Shown: in pieces, positions 22,945 to 33,602 of the stretch
Position numbering within the stretch: the stretch's first letter is position 1
How the letters are laid out: every line of letters begins with the position of its first letter
Origin: Antennarius striatus
Lineage: Eukaryota; Chordata; Actinopteri; Lophiiformes; Antennariidae
DNA: 64,000 nt
Assembly (NCBI RefSeq): GCF_040054535.1
Contig: NC_090781.1
Span: 16,644,982-16,708,981 of the forward strand
Direction of reading: 5' to 3'
The notes under the pieces: generated by a model
Told to the model about the DNA's origin: nothing
Database searches by the model: none
Seen by the model: only the letters and a program-made list of their open reading frames with translations
Program-made: the position numbers and the translations under genes

Positions 22945-23110
22945 GCCTGTACGGTATGCAATTAAGGGAGACAGATGGTGGAGCGAGGGGCAGCCACATA
23001 GCAGTGCCTTAAAAGCGGCTTGTCGGGCTCGGGGCCTGGCTCAAGGGCACTGCAGCTGTGCTCAGGAGGTAAGCAGTCACCACTCCAGCTACCAGTTCAC
23101 ACTCCATACT
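22945..23110 (-). mobile_element. Fragment of the SINE family seen whole at 28141
   Basis: GGGCCTGTACGGTATGCA, GGCTCAAGGGCACTGCAG and neighbouring words match, reversed, the body of the SINEs at 28141-28420 and 38585-38935 (TGCCGATGCGCCCTTGAG and ACAGGCCC-type 3' part). The tRNA head is not clear. Confidence 0.5.
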
Positions 23111-23429
23111 TTGGTCAACTCAGCTACTGCCATCCCGTTCTGCTGCTCCCTTGGGAGTCGGGGTCAGGGTCACTTATTTTGTCATCATTACTTCAAGACA
23201 CACACAGAACCACTATGATGAAGGTGAAGGACTGGATGAAGGACCCTGGATGTTCTCCTGCTCTGCCATCCAGCGTGTGGATGCAGGAGCTGCAGACAAC
23301 CAGGGGGGCCGACTTTTGGCTTTTATGAATGCCAAGCATGGACCCTTCTTACCTATCATTTCCAGCTCTGAGTGTTGTATGGAGTTTCACTTCTCTGTAA
23401 TGTGTTTGTTTAGAATTTAGAACATGGTT

Positions 23430-26125
23430 CAAGTTTCAAGTTTATTTATTCTTATATAGCCCAGATTCACAAATAGTGTCTCAAAGGGCTTTACAATCTG
23501 CACATGGACGATATCCCTCTGACCTTTGTGTACTGGGGGCAGTATGACTTTCACATTGGATAAGGAACAACTCCCCCCAAAACCTTTTTAACAGGGGGAA
23601 AAAAATGGATGGGAGAAACCTCAGGAAGACTGCAGAGGAGGGACCCCTCCTCCAGGAGTGGACAGACTAACCAATAGATATTGCATGTACAGATTAACTA
23701 CACAATAACAATAACAATGACAGTAACAATAACAACAATAAATGTATGACAAAGGCACGCTGATCCATCCAGTAGAGGGAGTCACCACCAGCCAATGAAG
23801 CACACAGAGGTCACCAATTGCAGAAGATCCACCACTCTGAGGACAGACCAAATAATTCCTTTGTTCTCAAAAAAGTTACAGTGTATGATTACCCCTGCCA
23901 AAACCCAAAAACCACAGCTGAACCCAATGAGATGGAACCAGACTCCCCTAGTGGATAGTGAAGCAGGTCCACTGTGTAGCTTTTGATATCACCAGCCAAA
24001 GAAGCAGACAGAGGTCACCGATTGCCGATGATCCACCACACAGAGGCCTGAGAGAGAGAACAGGAGAGGGAGGGAGAGGGAGAGAGATAGAGAGAGCAGG
24101 GACGAGAGTGGTGCTAGAGGGACCAGAATGGGAGAGGATTAATGGGAGACAGAGGCCTAAGTTAGAAATCCTACGGATTCAGACTTTCTAATATCTATAG
24201 GGAAATTATTCCACAGGAAAGGGGCACGATAGGAGAAGGCCCTCTGGCCAGCTGACTTCTTTTTAACTCTAGGAACACAACAGAGACCTGTATTCTGAGA
24301 GCGGAGAGCCCTCATCGGAGTGTAAGGTTTAACCAGATCAGACAAGTAGGTGGGAGCAAGCCCATTAATGCTTTTGTACGTCAATAGAAGTACCTTAAAG
24401 TCGGATCTAACATGAATCGGGAGCCAATGTAATGCAGCTAATACTGGGGTGATATGGTCAAATTTCCTAGTTTTAGTTAATATTCTTGCTGCTGTGTTCT
24501 GAACCATCTGAAGGCTCCTAGTACCGGACCGAGGCAACCCTGATAACAGAACATTGCAATAGTCAAGTCTAGAGGACACAAAGGCATGAATCAGAATCTC
24601 TGCATCAGCCATAGATAAAGAGGACCTAATTTTGGAGATATTACGTAGATGAAAGAAGGCGATCTTTGTCACCTCTTTAATATGCTGGTCAAAGGAGAGA
24701 GGTTTTTTTTTTTTTTTTTGATTTTTGCAAAAACACTTTAATCTCATTCAAACATTTTGCAGTTTTACATTAGATGAAAGCATTTAAGTGCCTCAGAACA
24801 TCTTTTCCAAACAAACTTCAATCACATTTAACATTTAACATTTAGAACATTTAGAACATTTTACAAATTTTCATTAGATGAAATTTCAAAAACACTAAAC
24901 ACTCAAAAACATTAAACACCAAGAGACAAAGGGAAATACAATATAAGAATTAGTGCATTATAACAGGAAGTTTGCAAAAGTGAGGTGGTCATCAACTAAA
25001 GTGCATAGGGCATTTTTGTAACACCAGATGTTCCTAAAGTTATTCAGGTCTTTTGTCAATTTATAGAAACCAAATTCTAGTTTTAAGCGACATCTGATGT
25101 TACAGCAAAAAACAGTAGCTGCTTCTTGAGCGATATTGTTTTCAATTTTCCTCTTCCTGGTCACATGAATTGCAAGTTTTGCCTCCCCAGAAATAAAATT
25201 TAAAAGCTGCCACTTTCTCTGATTCGATCTATTGTACCCAGCACCGTAGATGAATTTCCTGATACTAAAGTTTTCATTGAACAAGTTAAAAACATTCGTT
25301 AGAAGAGTGAAGAGCACTGCAAGTCTCCCACACTCACTGAAAGTATGAAAGACTGTCTCCTGAAGAGGACAGAAGGGACACTGGCTGGACACTGCAGGGG
25401 CAAAAACAGAGACAAAAGCATTGGAACCGACGGCACCATGCAAAATCCTCCACTGGAGGTCGGCTGTTTTTTTCTTGAGGGGAGGTTTGTACAGAAGTCT
25501 CCACTGCGGGTCAGTTGAATGTAACGTTACTCCAAGATTCTTGACTGATGAACTTTGGGTTATTAAACAGTTATCTACAGATATTGTTAGTTGTTCAAAT
25601 TGGTTTCTATGTCGGGCAGGTCCAATGATTAACATCTCTGTTTTGTCTGGGTTTAGGAGCAGAAATTACTGGACATCCAACTATTCACGGCAGAAAGACA
25701 GGCCTCTAGTTTAATTAATTCAGATCGATCATCTGCTTTTATGGGCATGTTAAGTTGTGTGTCATCAGCATAACACTGAAAATTTATTCCAAAGCTGTGT
25801 ATAATTTGACCAAGAGATGCAACATACAGGGAGAATAACAAAGGACCAAGCACAGACCCCTGAGGTACGCCATATTTGATGTCGGAGAAGGCGGAAGTTT
25901 TATTATTCTAGGAGACACATTAGGTCCTATCAGATAGATAAGATTTTAACCATGCAACAACTAACTCACAGACACCAAACTGGTGACAGTATAGATGGTC
26001 ATGTTGGCTGTTACTACTAACCATTGACTTACTGTATGTAATCAAAATATCGTCTGACAAGCTTTTTCTTGTTTCTAAATCTGTTAAAAATTCTATGAAT
26101 CTTACTGCATCCACTTGAACCATGC
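23430..26125 (-). mobile_element. L2/CR1-group LINE, 3' half, carrying a nested insertion
   Basis: Minus-strand pieces in order are WLKSYLSDRT (about 25925), [17 protein letters not shown] with the palm box CYADDTQLN (25653-25853), LIIGPARHRNQFEQL and SVKNLGVTL (to about 25540), then after an interruption SFDQHIKEVTKIAFFHLRN, SSRLDYCNVLLSGLP, ILTKTRKFDHITPVLAALHW and YRAPFLWNNFPIDIRKS (24157-24700). A long 3' UTR with CTCAGGAAGACTGCAGAGG-type text follows to about 23430. The 5' part is missing and frames are broken, so it is dead. L2 or Rex1-like membership is from motif memory. Confidence 0.8.
24702..25535 (-). mobile_element. Tx1-type LINE 3' end nested inside the L2-type LINE
   Basis: Between SVKNLGVTL and SFDQHIKEV of the host LINE lies foreign text on the same strand: DPQWRLLYKPPL, KTADLQWRILHGAVGSN and the zinc-knuckle-like CPFC...HTFSEC, then RKWQLLNFISGEAKLAI and NFRNIWCYKNALC. 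This is the C-terminal region after the reverse transcriptase of L1/Tx1-group elements. It ends in a poly-A run (T run at about 24703-24719 on the plus strand), placing the 3' end next to the host LINE. A clear target duplication was not found. The frame at 24958-25635 runs across the upstream junction and is a chimera, not a gene. Confidence 0.8.
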
Positions 26126-27060
26126 ATTGACTTTCAAAAGTTTACTCGTCTGCCACTTTCAGTAATTAAACAAAACAAAACACTTGCTGTTTACTGCACT
26201 GTGTCACCAAACCCTCTGAGGTTCATTACTAGAGCTAAGTACTGAAGAGGAATTACTCTGGAGGGCAGAGCATGACACATCTCTCCTATCAGCACCAAAA
26301 ACAAACAAGTCATTAACTTGACGAGCACTGTTAAACACAACGACAGCAACTAGGCACTGGTTACCATGACGTAATGGTTTGTGTGTTGTATGTATTAACA
26401 GTTCTAAAAGTAAAAGTGAATTTGTTTATCTTTCACAAAACTTCTGCTAAACTATCTAACATGCCAGATTGCACACCATTAGTACCTACTAATAAAGGCA
26501 TAACTACTATTCAAAGTTAGAATTTTACCTATTAATATTCAGATTGTTGCATTTGTTCAAATGAGAAATCCCTAAACAGTTAGCTGTGGACTGCCAGACC
26601 CTTATTCCAGAGATCTAAATATGATGAAATTTATTTGTTTTATTACACAAAGTGTTTGAAACCCATGAATAAAATATGAATGTAATTATAGGAAAAAAGT
26701 CTTTTACTGGGGTCACAGAAGAAAGCAGCGACTTTGAGAATTAAAATACTGAAAATACTGAAATGATGAAATTCTCAGGCGGTACTTCAATGAGAGACCT
26801 GCATCATGCTTACTGTTAGCAGATTTTTAATGCCACTAAACCCAGTGAATTTCCAGTGGATTATTGGGTGCAGATGAATACAGTGGCAGAGCTTGTGGAC
26901 TGTTACATGAAAATGCAGGGCAGGAAACTGAAAAACATGAGTGCCTATTGTGTCCCTAACAGACACAATAGGTGTGGATGATTTAGGTCCTACAGGAGGC
27001 GTAACTACATTGACCGCATCAACCTGTGAATGTCCCTAACTAAAACTGACATTGAGGGGT
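26126..27060. other. Intergenic DNA with one short perfect hairpin
   Basis: No gene supported. A perfect 11-bp stem, CCTATTGTGTC at 26944-26954 with its complement at 26962-26972 around a 7-base loop, is the only notable structure. Confidence 0.5.
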
Positions 27061-27061
27061 G

Positions 27062-27228
27062 GTGTCTGTAAAGATAAAGGTCTTTATTTTGTCATTACGG
27101 AGAGAGCAAACTCTTCACAGAAAGGCCATGTTGGAAATGCTGGGGTTTGAACCCATGACCTTCTTGCTGTTAGGCAGCAGTGCTCACCACTACGCGCCGC
27201 CACTTCACCCACTGTGTGGGTGAAGTGG
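27062..27228 (-). mobile_element. SINE head fragment ending in a 13-bp hairpin
   Basis: GAGCAAACTCTTCACAGAAA and GGGGTTTGAACCCATGACC...CTCACCACTACGC reversed give a SINE 5' region with a tRNA-like B box (GGTTCAAACC type), related to 47720-48062. Directly after it CCACTTCACCCAC (27200-27212) and its complement (27216-27228) form a perfect 13-bp stem with a 3-base loop. Confidence 0.6.
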
Positions 27229-28140
27229 ATCATTCAGGATATGTAGACGTTTGGTCACCTACCCATATGGTGTCTGTGAAAGTCAGACAACACAAGGCTG
27301 CAACCCATAAGGCCCCCGCACCACCCGATCTCAAACTAAAGGGTTACAAGGTTGGAACCTAAAACTTCTCCAACCACCCATGCGATGCCTTAAACTCCTT
27401 TAACTTCCTTTTGTTTGACAGTTTTTTTCAGTCGCTACCAAGCGCTTTCCTGTACTTCAAATACTTTTTCTAAACTCTTAACACAGACTCACACCTAGAA
27501 AGCACAATTGACCAAATGGTTAATTTTCTTCTCAAAAACATATCTTGTTAAATAAACACTAACTCTTCATTTCAAAATAGAATACATCTTTTTCTGTAGA
27601 CACACTTTACCAAAACACTGGATATTCGACTCATATGTCAAACAATAATGCTTGTTTTCACTTCATAAGGTACATGCAGTCAATCAAAGTACACCAGGTT
27701 TCAAAATACTGGGTACTGTTGACATTATAGAAATTGCATAGACTTTTATATTTCAGTTTTACCGGCATTTGCATGCAAAATGTACACAAAAATTTCTTGG
27801 TTGGGAACTGCACTGTATGTCCACATGCAATTTTCACATTCAAAAGTACTCTAGCAAAGAGTAAATCAGTTTTTTTCCGTTACATTTTATTACAGGAGGT
27901 ACAGTAAAAATACTGTTTACAATATGATAGAAAAGAAAAAGCTTACAGTGAATAAAATAGTCATGAAACACACAAGAGTATTCTGAACAGAAAAAAACAA
28001 CAACAGCAAAATGCCCAGAAAAAAAGGGGGCGGGGGGGGGGTTACGTAAAAAAACCACAAAATTACTGTCTCTAATCTCTACGATCTCTGATATCATCCA
28101 AAGCGATACATCTGGGATAGCCTTGGTAATGATCAGCTGT
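27229..28140. other. Intergenic DNA, nothing recognised
   Basis: Apart from an A-rich/G-rich run at 28018-28042, no feature stands out. Short frames on both strands carry no recognisable protein. Confidence 0.5.
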
Positions 28141-28420
28141 GTGTCAATGGGGGGGCAGTGACTCAGCGGTAGAGCGGGTCGTCTAATGTTCCAAGATTTG
28201 CGGTTCGATTCCCGCTCCCAGTGTGAGCTGACAGTGGGAGGTGTCAGTTCTCCTCCGGAGCACTGCCGATGCGCCCTTGAGCAAGGTGCCGTCACCCTTA
28301 CAAGTTGCTCATTTTGGCGCACCACAAAGGAGCTGCCCGCCACTCTACCCCCCGCTGCATGCGTACAGGACCCCTGTGTGTGTGAGTGTGTGTTCAGGGC
28401 CTGTACACACTAATACCATG
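28141..28420 (+). mobile_element. tRNA-derived SINE with intact-looking promoter boxes
   Basis: The head GCAGTGACTCAGCGGTAGAG is a tRNA-like A box, and GCGGTTCGATTCCCGCTCCC is a B box, correctly spaced for RNA polymerase III. The body (CACTGCCGATGCGCCCTTGA, GGCGCACCACAAAGGAGC) and the end (GGGCCTGTACAC) are shared with 38585-38935 and 48118-48358. It is the best-preserved head of this family in the window. Confidence 0.8.
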
Positions 28421-28765
28421 TTGGCCCAAATATACAACAGTGTTTTTTGCATTAAAATAAGATTGAAAAAGTGGGGGTCGTCTTACATTCGGGGTCTAGA
28501 CATTATACCCATTCATAACGCCAGATTGCGCCAGATATCTTTTAAAGCGAATGCTAAACTTAATTCCCCAATTCCCCATACTGTATCAAAGGTTTGGAAT
28601 ATTGTTGCTATTGCTATTGTGGGATGTTGTGTGCTAACATTCGTAAATAATAATAAAAAAAAATCCATAATTTTGTTGGGAGGTATAGCTTGTCTGTTAA
28701 GAAAATGAAAGCATTATGGAAATATGTTCACTGACTGCATATTGAGTGAAAACAACATGAAATGT
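28421..28765. other. Possible DNA-transposon terminus and unclassified sequence
   Basis: AAGTGGGGGTCGTCTTACAT and TCGGGGTCTAGAC at about 28467-28500 resemble phrases from pogo/Tigger-type non-autonomous elements. The remainder is not recognised, and no gene is supported. Confidence 0.3.
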
Positions 28766-28769
28766 GTCA

Positions 28770-29335
28770 ATGGTATGGCCACAAAAGACCGATGCTGTGC
28801 CAATTGTGTTTAGTTTTGAAAATGTGACTACTGTTTGGACAAACGCTTGTTAGCGACTGAAAAAAACTGTAATAACTTGGCGATTGTAGATCAACCAAAC
28901 GCAGGCCTTTTTCATGGTTTTCTATTATCTCTTGCTTTGTTTTTACGGACAAACACTTTCTTTCCATCACTTTCTTGGGGTCCATAGCGAATACTCTAAA
29001 AGTTAATATATTTAGGTAAAACTATCAACACCTCATGGGTTGAGAGCCGAATGACGAGGACCCTGCATAAACACCGATCTAGCTCCACACAGAGGTCCCT
29101 CTTAGTTAATGGCATGCCAGGAAGATACTAGGTAATAGCCAATGGCAGAGCAGCTATGAGAATGCTGCATTCAGGAACCTGTGGGAGCTGCGAGTATCAG
29201 CCCATATTGTATTTTTACCCTTTCATAAGTCGAAATTTCTTTTGTAACTAGAGGTAATATTTTCCTGCTGAGAAGTTATGTAAGTGGAAAATTTTGTAAG
29301 TACAGACATTTGTAAGTAGAGGTATCACTGTATCA
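28770..29335 (-). mobile_element. pogo/Tigger-like DNA transposon, 5' half
   Basis: On the minus strand the terminus TACAGTGATACCTCTACTTA at 29335 and repeated words such as CTAGTTACAAAAG, CGACTTATGAAAG and CCACTTACATAAC match pogo-type ends. About 350 bp inward a frame starts MDPKKVMERKCLSVKTKQEI IENHEKGLRLVDL, resembling the psq-type DNA-binding start of such transposases. Homology stops after about 40 residues and the rest of the transposase is absent. Confidence 0.6.
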
Positions 29336-31886
29336 AATAATTTATTATTTTCAATGGTGAAGAATACTGCGGACCACTCTTTTTAAGTTCTCACACTCCA
29401 CACTCCTGATTAAATCATTTTTTAATACCTATGATTCTATTTTAAATATCATATTTCAACTCATCTCCTTCTTTTGAAGGGAGAGATTTAGAGTCCTCTT
29501 TCAGTATTGTGAACCCATAATCAATAAATCAGTCTAGATTACACATATCTTCAACCATGTAACTCATGCCCTTGTAAAACACTCTCTGTGGTTGCCTCTC
29601 AGTACAACCTGTATTCATTCCGTACACACCACTCTGCTCTGTCATGAACCCTCCCACCTCCTTTCATTTACAAGTCCTTCCATTTCCTCTGATTCTTTCC
29701 ATCTAGCCGTGTTACTTCAATGAAGATCCTCTCCAACTAAGCAAACAGGTTCAAATTTCTCACATCCTGGTATGTTATGGAACTATTGATTTTTCAAACA
29801 GTCCATCATCTGGCTACATAAACATTTGACACTAAAGAATGTCCAATTTATGTTTTCCTTTGTACCTTTCACTGATAAACATCCTCATTATAATTGTATT
29901 AAAATGCATACATTCATAAACCTCTATTAGTTTTGTAATTAAAAAAAAAATTTGAATAACCTCCTATTTTGGCTTTGGTTTGCCTGATTATTGTTGGTCA
30001 ATGTTTGGTTTCAACAGTACTTCAGGTTATATATGTATAATACATACATTTATTAACAGAAATACTCATAACAGCTCTATCACGATGAGAATTTGATTGA
30101 CATACAGTGTAATTTCACATTTTAAAATAGACCAAATTTTTTAAATTTTAATTAAATGAAAAATATCCACATTGTTGCTCAGAATTAGCTTCATAGGCAT
30201 ATTTCGGTTACACAAAATTGAAAAAAAAATTATTCATTCATTTATTTTTTTATATACTGATTATAATCCCCTCAGGGCAAAGATTTGAATTAACACTCTA
30301 TGTTAGTTGAAATCATGCATATATGTGTGTGTATTCTCATTCATATAAATTTGAATCTGGTTTCCACAAGTTTTCAATGGACTCACACTGAGAACCATTA
30401 ACACAATAGGAAGATAAAAATAGGCAAATAACCTTTACAAGTGTAAGAGTGCCTAAAAATGACTAATTTCATCCATGTAATTAATATTAACAATTGTTTA
30501 CTATAGGTTAAGGGTTTATTTGGATTGTTTAGAAGCACACATTAAAAGATTTAAAAATTTGAAACTATAGATCCACGTCTTAAAATAATTATTTGTCCAC
30601 ACAATTTCTGCTGCATGTGATTTCATTTGTATCTGGAGTCACAAAGAAAATATAATTGGATAATTGGCTGTACAAGAAAATGGATGGATGGATGGATGGA
30701 TGGATGGATGGATGGATGGATGGATGCCTGCCTGCTTTTCATTCTCTGTTTAGGTGTCCTCACACTGTAGTGTTCATAAAGAAATGATTGGCTTAACTTT
30801 GTTTCCTCCAGAAACAAAGCACAGCAGATCACAGAAAATACAACAGACCCAGTCCTGTTTTCTTGTCTGTGTGAATGTTATTCGTGTTATGATGACGCCC
30901 TCTGTTGTATTGTTCCTGTAAAGACACACAGTCTGACTTGTGGTTTAGGGTTCATATTTAGACAGTATACATTTTGTATTATTGCGAAGATATAGCTTCA
31001 TTTGACATGAATGGATGTTTGAAATGAGAACAAAATGCATCATTTCATTTCATATTGAATAACCTACAACAAAGTTCAATTTATATCCTATTCTGAATTG
31101 ATTATTGCAGCTTTGTTAATGTTTGAAGAGAAAAATAAGATATTTTTTTCCAACTTAATTTCCTTTTATTTTTCATACAAACAGTAACGACTCAACACAC
31201 CCATGTAAGTTACATTCTACCTTTAAATTACAACCTGAATAATATCTACTGTTTATAAAAATGTTTTAGTTCTATGTTTTACTGACAAAGTATCCCCATT
31301 TTTTGTTTAGTTACATAAAAGCAATCTTTTGAATAGTAACCCGTTAAAACATAATACAATTTTTCACAGACACTACAACTTTGGTTTTACACTGAATTTG
31401 CAGGTTACCTGACAAGATTTTGAATTAAGGAACTGCCTCCTGCTGCACACAAAAAAATGATGCAATAAACACAAATAAAATATATACCATCATCCAAACC
31501 AAAAACAACATGTGTCAGATAGATATGTTGTTACTGAAGCAATAATAGATGACATGGTCTCATAATACAAATAATAAGCCTTTTGTATGAAAAAGAAAAA
31601 CCTGGTGATTTATTTTTATGTCGGTACACATGCTGGAGGAGAAACCGTGAACCTGACAAATAAATTTGTCATTGCTTTTTTTTACATGGTGTGAATATTA
31701 TTTATTTAGCATCAATTCATACAAGAGTTTTGTATTTTTGAACATAAAGACAAATGAATAATGTTTTTGATTTACAAAAAAACACGAGCAGTTGAAAAAT
31801 ATATACATACCATAGCAAGGTAGATGAAATATTGTCTGTAGGAGAAGAGTTTTAAATCACAGTGGTGAGTTTTCTACTAAAACACT
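29336..31886. other. Intergenic DNA between repeat block and receptor 5
   Basis: About 2.5 kb of AT-rich sequence with no supportable gene. The only clear structure is the (GGAT)n array at 30674-30726. Confidence 0.55.
30674..30726. repeat. (GGAT)n microsatellite, possible Rex3 tail
   Basis: About twelve GGAT units directly preceded by AAGAAAAT. The AAAATGGATGG junction is the same as at the 3' end of the LINE at 18130-19027, so the array may be the tail of an extremely truncated insertion. Confidence 0.9.
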
Positions 31887-32822
31887 TTATGATGAAAATA
31901 TTTTATTCTTACAGAAAAGCACCATTTTGTCTCGGATTTCATTTGTTTTCAGCCCATAGATGATTGGATTTAATGTTGGTGGGAAAATTAATGTAGACAC
32001 CCCTATGAATCCTCTTAGATGTGGTGAAATATCCCTTAGTCTGTATGCTAAGATGGTGAAAAGTCCCAGACACTCCAAGAGTAGAAAAACTACTAGGTGA
32101 GTTGCACAAGTCTGCAGTGCTTTGGATTTGGTTTCCGAACGTTTGGACCTGAAACATTCAATTAGGATCCGGAGATATGTATAAAATATTATGCCATTAG
32201 CAATTATTTGTGAGATAGCAACAACAAAAAGTCCATAAAAGTTATTTATAGTGGTGTTGGCACAGACCAAAGAGAGTAACGTTGGATTATCACAGTAAGG
32301 ATTCGTCAGTTCAGATCGACAGCGGGGCAATTGCAACAGCAGAAAAAAAAGTATAGCCGTTAAAAATAAGTTACAGATCCACAAACTTGCAATTATCATC
32401 ATAACGTGAGCATTGGTCATTACTGTATTGTACTTCAAAGGACAACATATGGCAATATATCTGTCGTATGCCATAGCAGTCAGAGTGAACACAGAGCCTG
32501 CTGCATAGATGTGGATAAAAAAAGCTTGGGCAACACAAGTCGAGTATTGCATTGTCTTGTTGTTTGTCAGTAGCTCCTTAATGAGCTGTATAAAGAATGC
32601 AGAGGAGCCAATGAGGTCAGTGACGGGAAGGTTCAGCAGAATTAAATACATGGGTTGATGAAATGATTTGTTCAGTGTAATAATTAAAATTAGAAAAAGA
32701 TTGCAAAAAAGTATGATCATATAGCTTAAAGTTGCAAAAAGAAAGGCAGGAAAAAGGGTTTCAGAGGGTAGATTGAAGCGGTTTAACACTAAAACAGATG
32801 ATGTGTTGTAAATGTTCTCCAT
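31887..32822 (-). CDS. Odorant receptor 5 (second teleost OR group)
   Basis: An intact intronless receptor of 311 residues starting MENIYNTSS, with an N-glycosylation site at N6. Landmarks are HQPMYLILLNLPVTDLIGSS in TM2, MAYDRYIAICCPLKY after TM3, CRSELTNPYCDNPTLLSL in the second extracellular loop, KALQTCATHL at TM6 and PTLNPIIYGLKTNEIR in TM7. It belongs with the receptors at 36108 and 40224 (same DNPSLL/DNPTLL and IIYGLKT signatures) and is only distantly similar to A and B. This cluster half is spaced by 3-4 kb of repeat-bearing DNA. Confidence 0.95.
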   Translation of the reverse strand: MENIYNTSSVLVLNRFNLPSETLFPAFLFATLSYMIILFCNLFLILIITLNKSFHQPMYLILLNLPVTDLIGSSAFFIQLIKELLTNNKTMQYSTCVAQAFFIHIYAAGSVFTLTAMAYDRYIAICCPLKYNTVMTNAHVMMIIASLWICNLFLTAILFFLLLQLPRCRSELTNPYCDNPTLLSLVCANTTINNFYGLFVVAISQIIANGIIFYTYLRILIECFRSKRSETKSKALQTCATHLVVFLLLECLGLFTILAYRLRDISPHLRGFIGVSTLIFPPTLNPIIYGLKTNEIRDKMVLFCKNKIFSS

Positions 32823-33362
32823 TTTTATCTTCTTCTATCCTAGAAAATACAAAAATGATTAAAAACGTCATCACTGGTCAGTGTCATTATTTCATGCACA
32901 ACTATTAAACCAAAGAACAGCAAAAGACATGTCAATGACATTTTCTCTACAGAACACTTACCACAACAAAGCCTGAATGTGTTGCCAGTTTGTGTCCAAA
33001 CACATTTCAGTCATTTGCAATGCATGTCATGCATAAACTGCATTATAAACAGGTTATAAGTTTTTCACAAAAACCCCAGGTAAAAATACACATAGACAGA
33101 TATAAGAAAACAAGCTGGATGACAAGCTGTATAAGCATGCAATGAATCATCACAACACAGCACACACACATCAGATGATGATCATATTTATAGGCACCAG
33201 ACAGCTCCTTGGAAACTTCTGGTTTATCACAAAGTTTATCTTTAGGTTGTTATGGAAGTCACAGCTCTCAGGAGGCTTTGGGAGAGCAACATCGACACGT
33301 TAGAATAAAAGTTTATTTACATTAGTCTACATATGATCAGGGGCATTACTGAATTAGAATAA
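32823..33362. other. 5' flank of receptor 5
   Basis: AT-rich DNA upstream of the start codon, probably holding the promoter and an untranslated first exon. I cannot place either. Confidence 0.4.
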
Positions 33363-33602
33363 CCATTCATTCATCCACTCATCCATTCATTCATCCATTC
33401 ATTCATAATTTGAGTCAAAGTAAAGGCTCTTTAAAGGCAAGACACATTTTTGCAATTGTTTGCAAACTACGTCTGTCAGAGGTTTGTACGGTACTACAAC
33501 AAACTGTAACAGGGAATTTGGCATCATCAATTCACCTGAAGTGGTGGAAGGAAGCTAAAGAACCCGGACACAGGGAGAACATGCAAACTCCCCAACATGT
33601 CA
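33363..33602 (-). mobile_element. Degraded SINE, reverse orientation
   Basis: An (ATTC)n-type tail at 33363-33408 is followed by AACCCGGACACAGGGAGAAC and ATGCAAACTCCCCAACATG, the reverse of the body of the SINE at 47720-48062. The head is not recognisable. Confidence 0.6.

Noticed and set aside
24958-25635. 225-residue frame that looks like a gene
   Set aside because: It spans the junction of a Tx1-type LINE end inserted in an L2-type LINE, so it is a chimera of two dead elements.
28141-28215. Possible tRNA gene
   Set aside because: A and B boxes are present but acceptor-stem pairing is absent and the sequence continues into a SINE body found elsewhere in the window.
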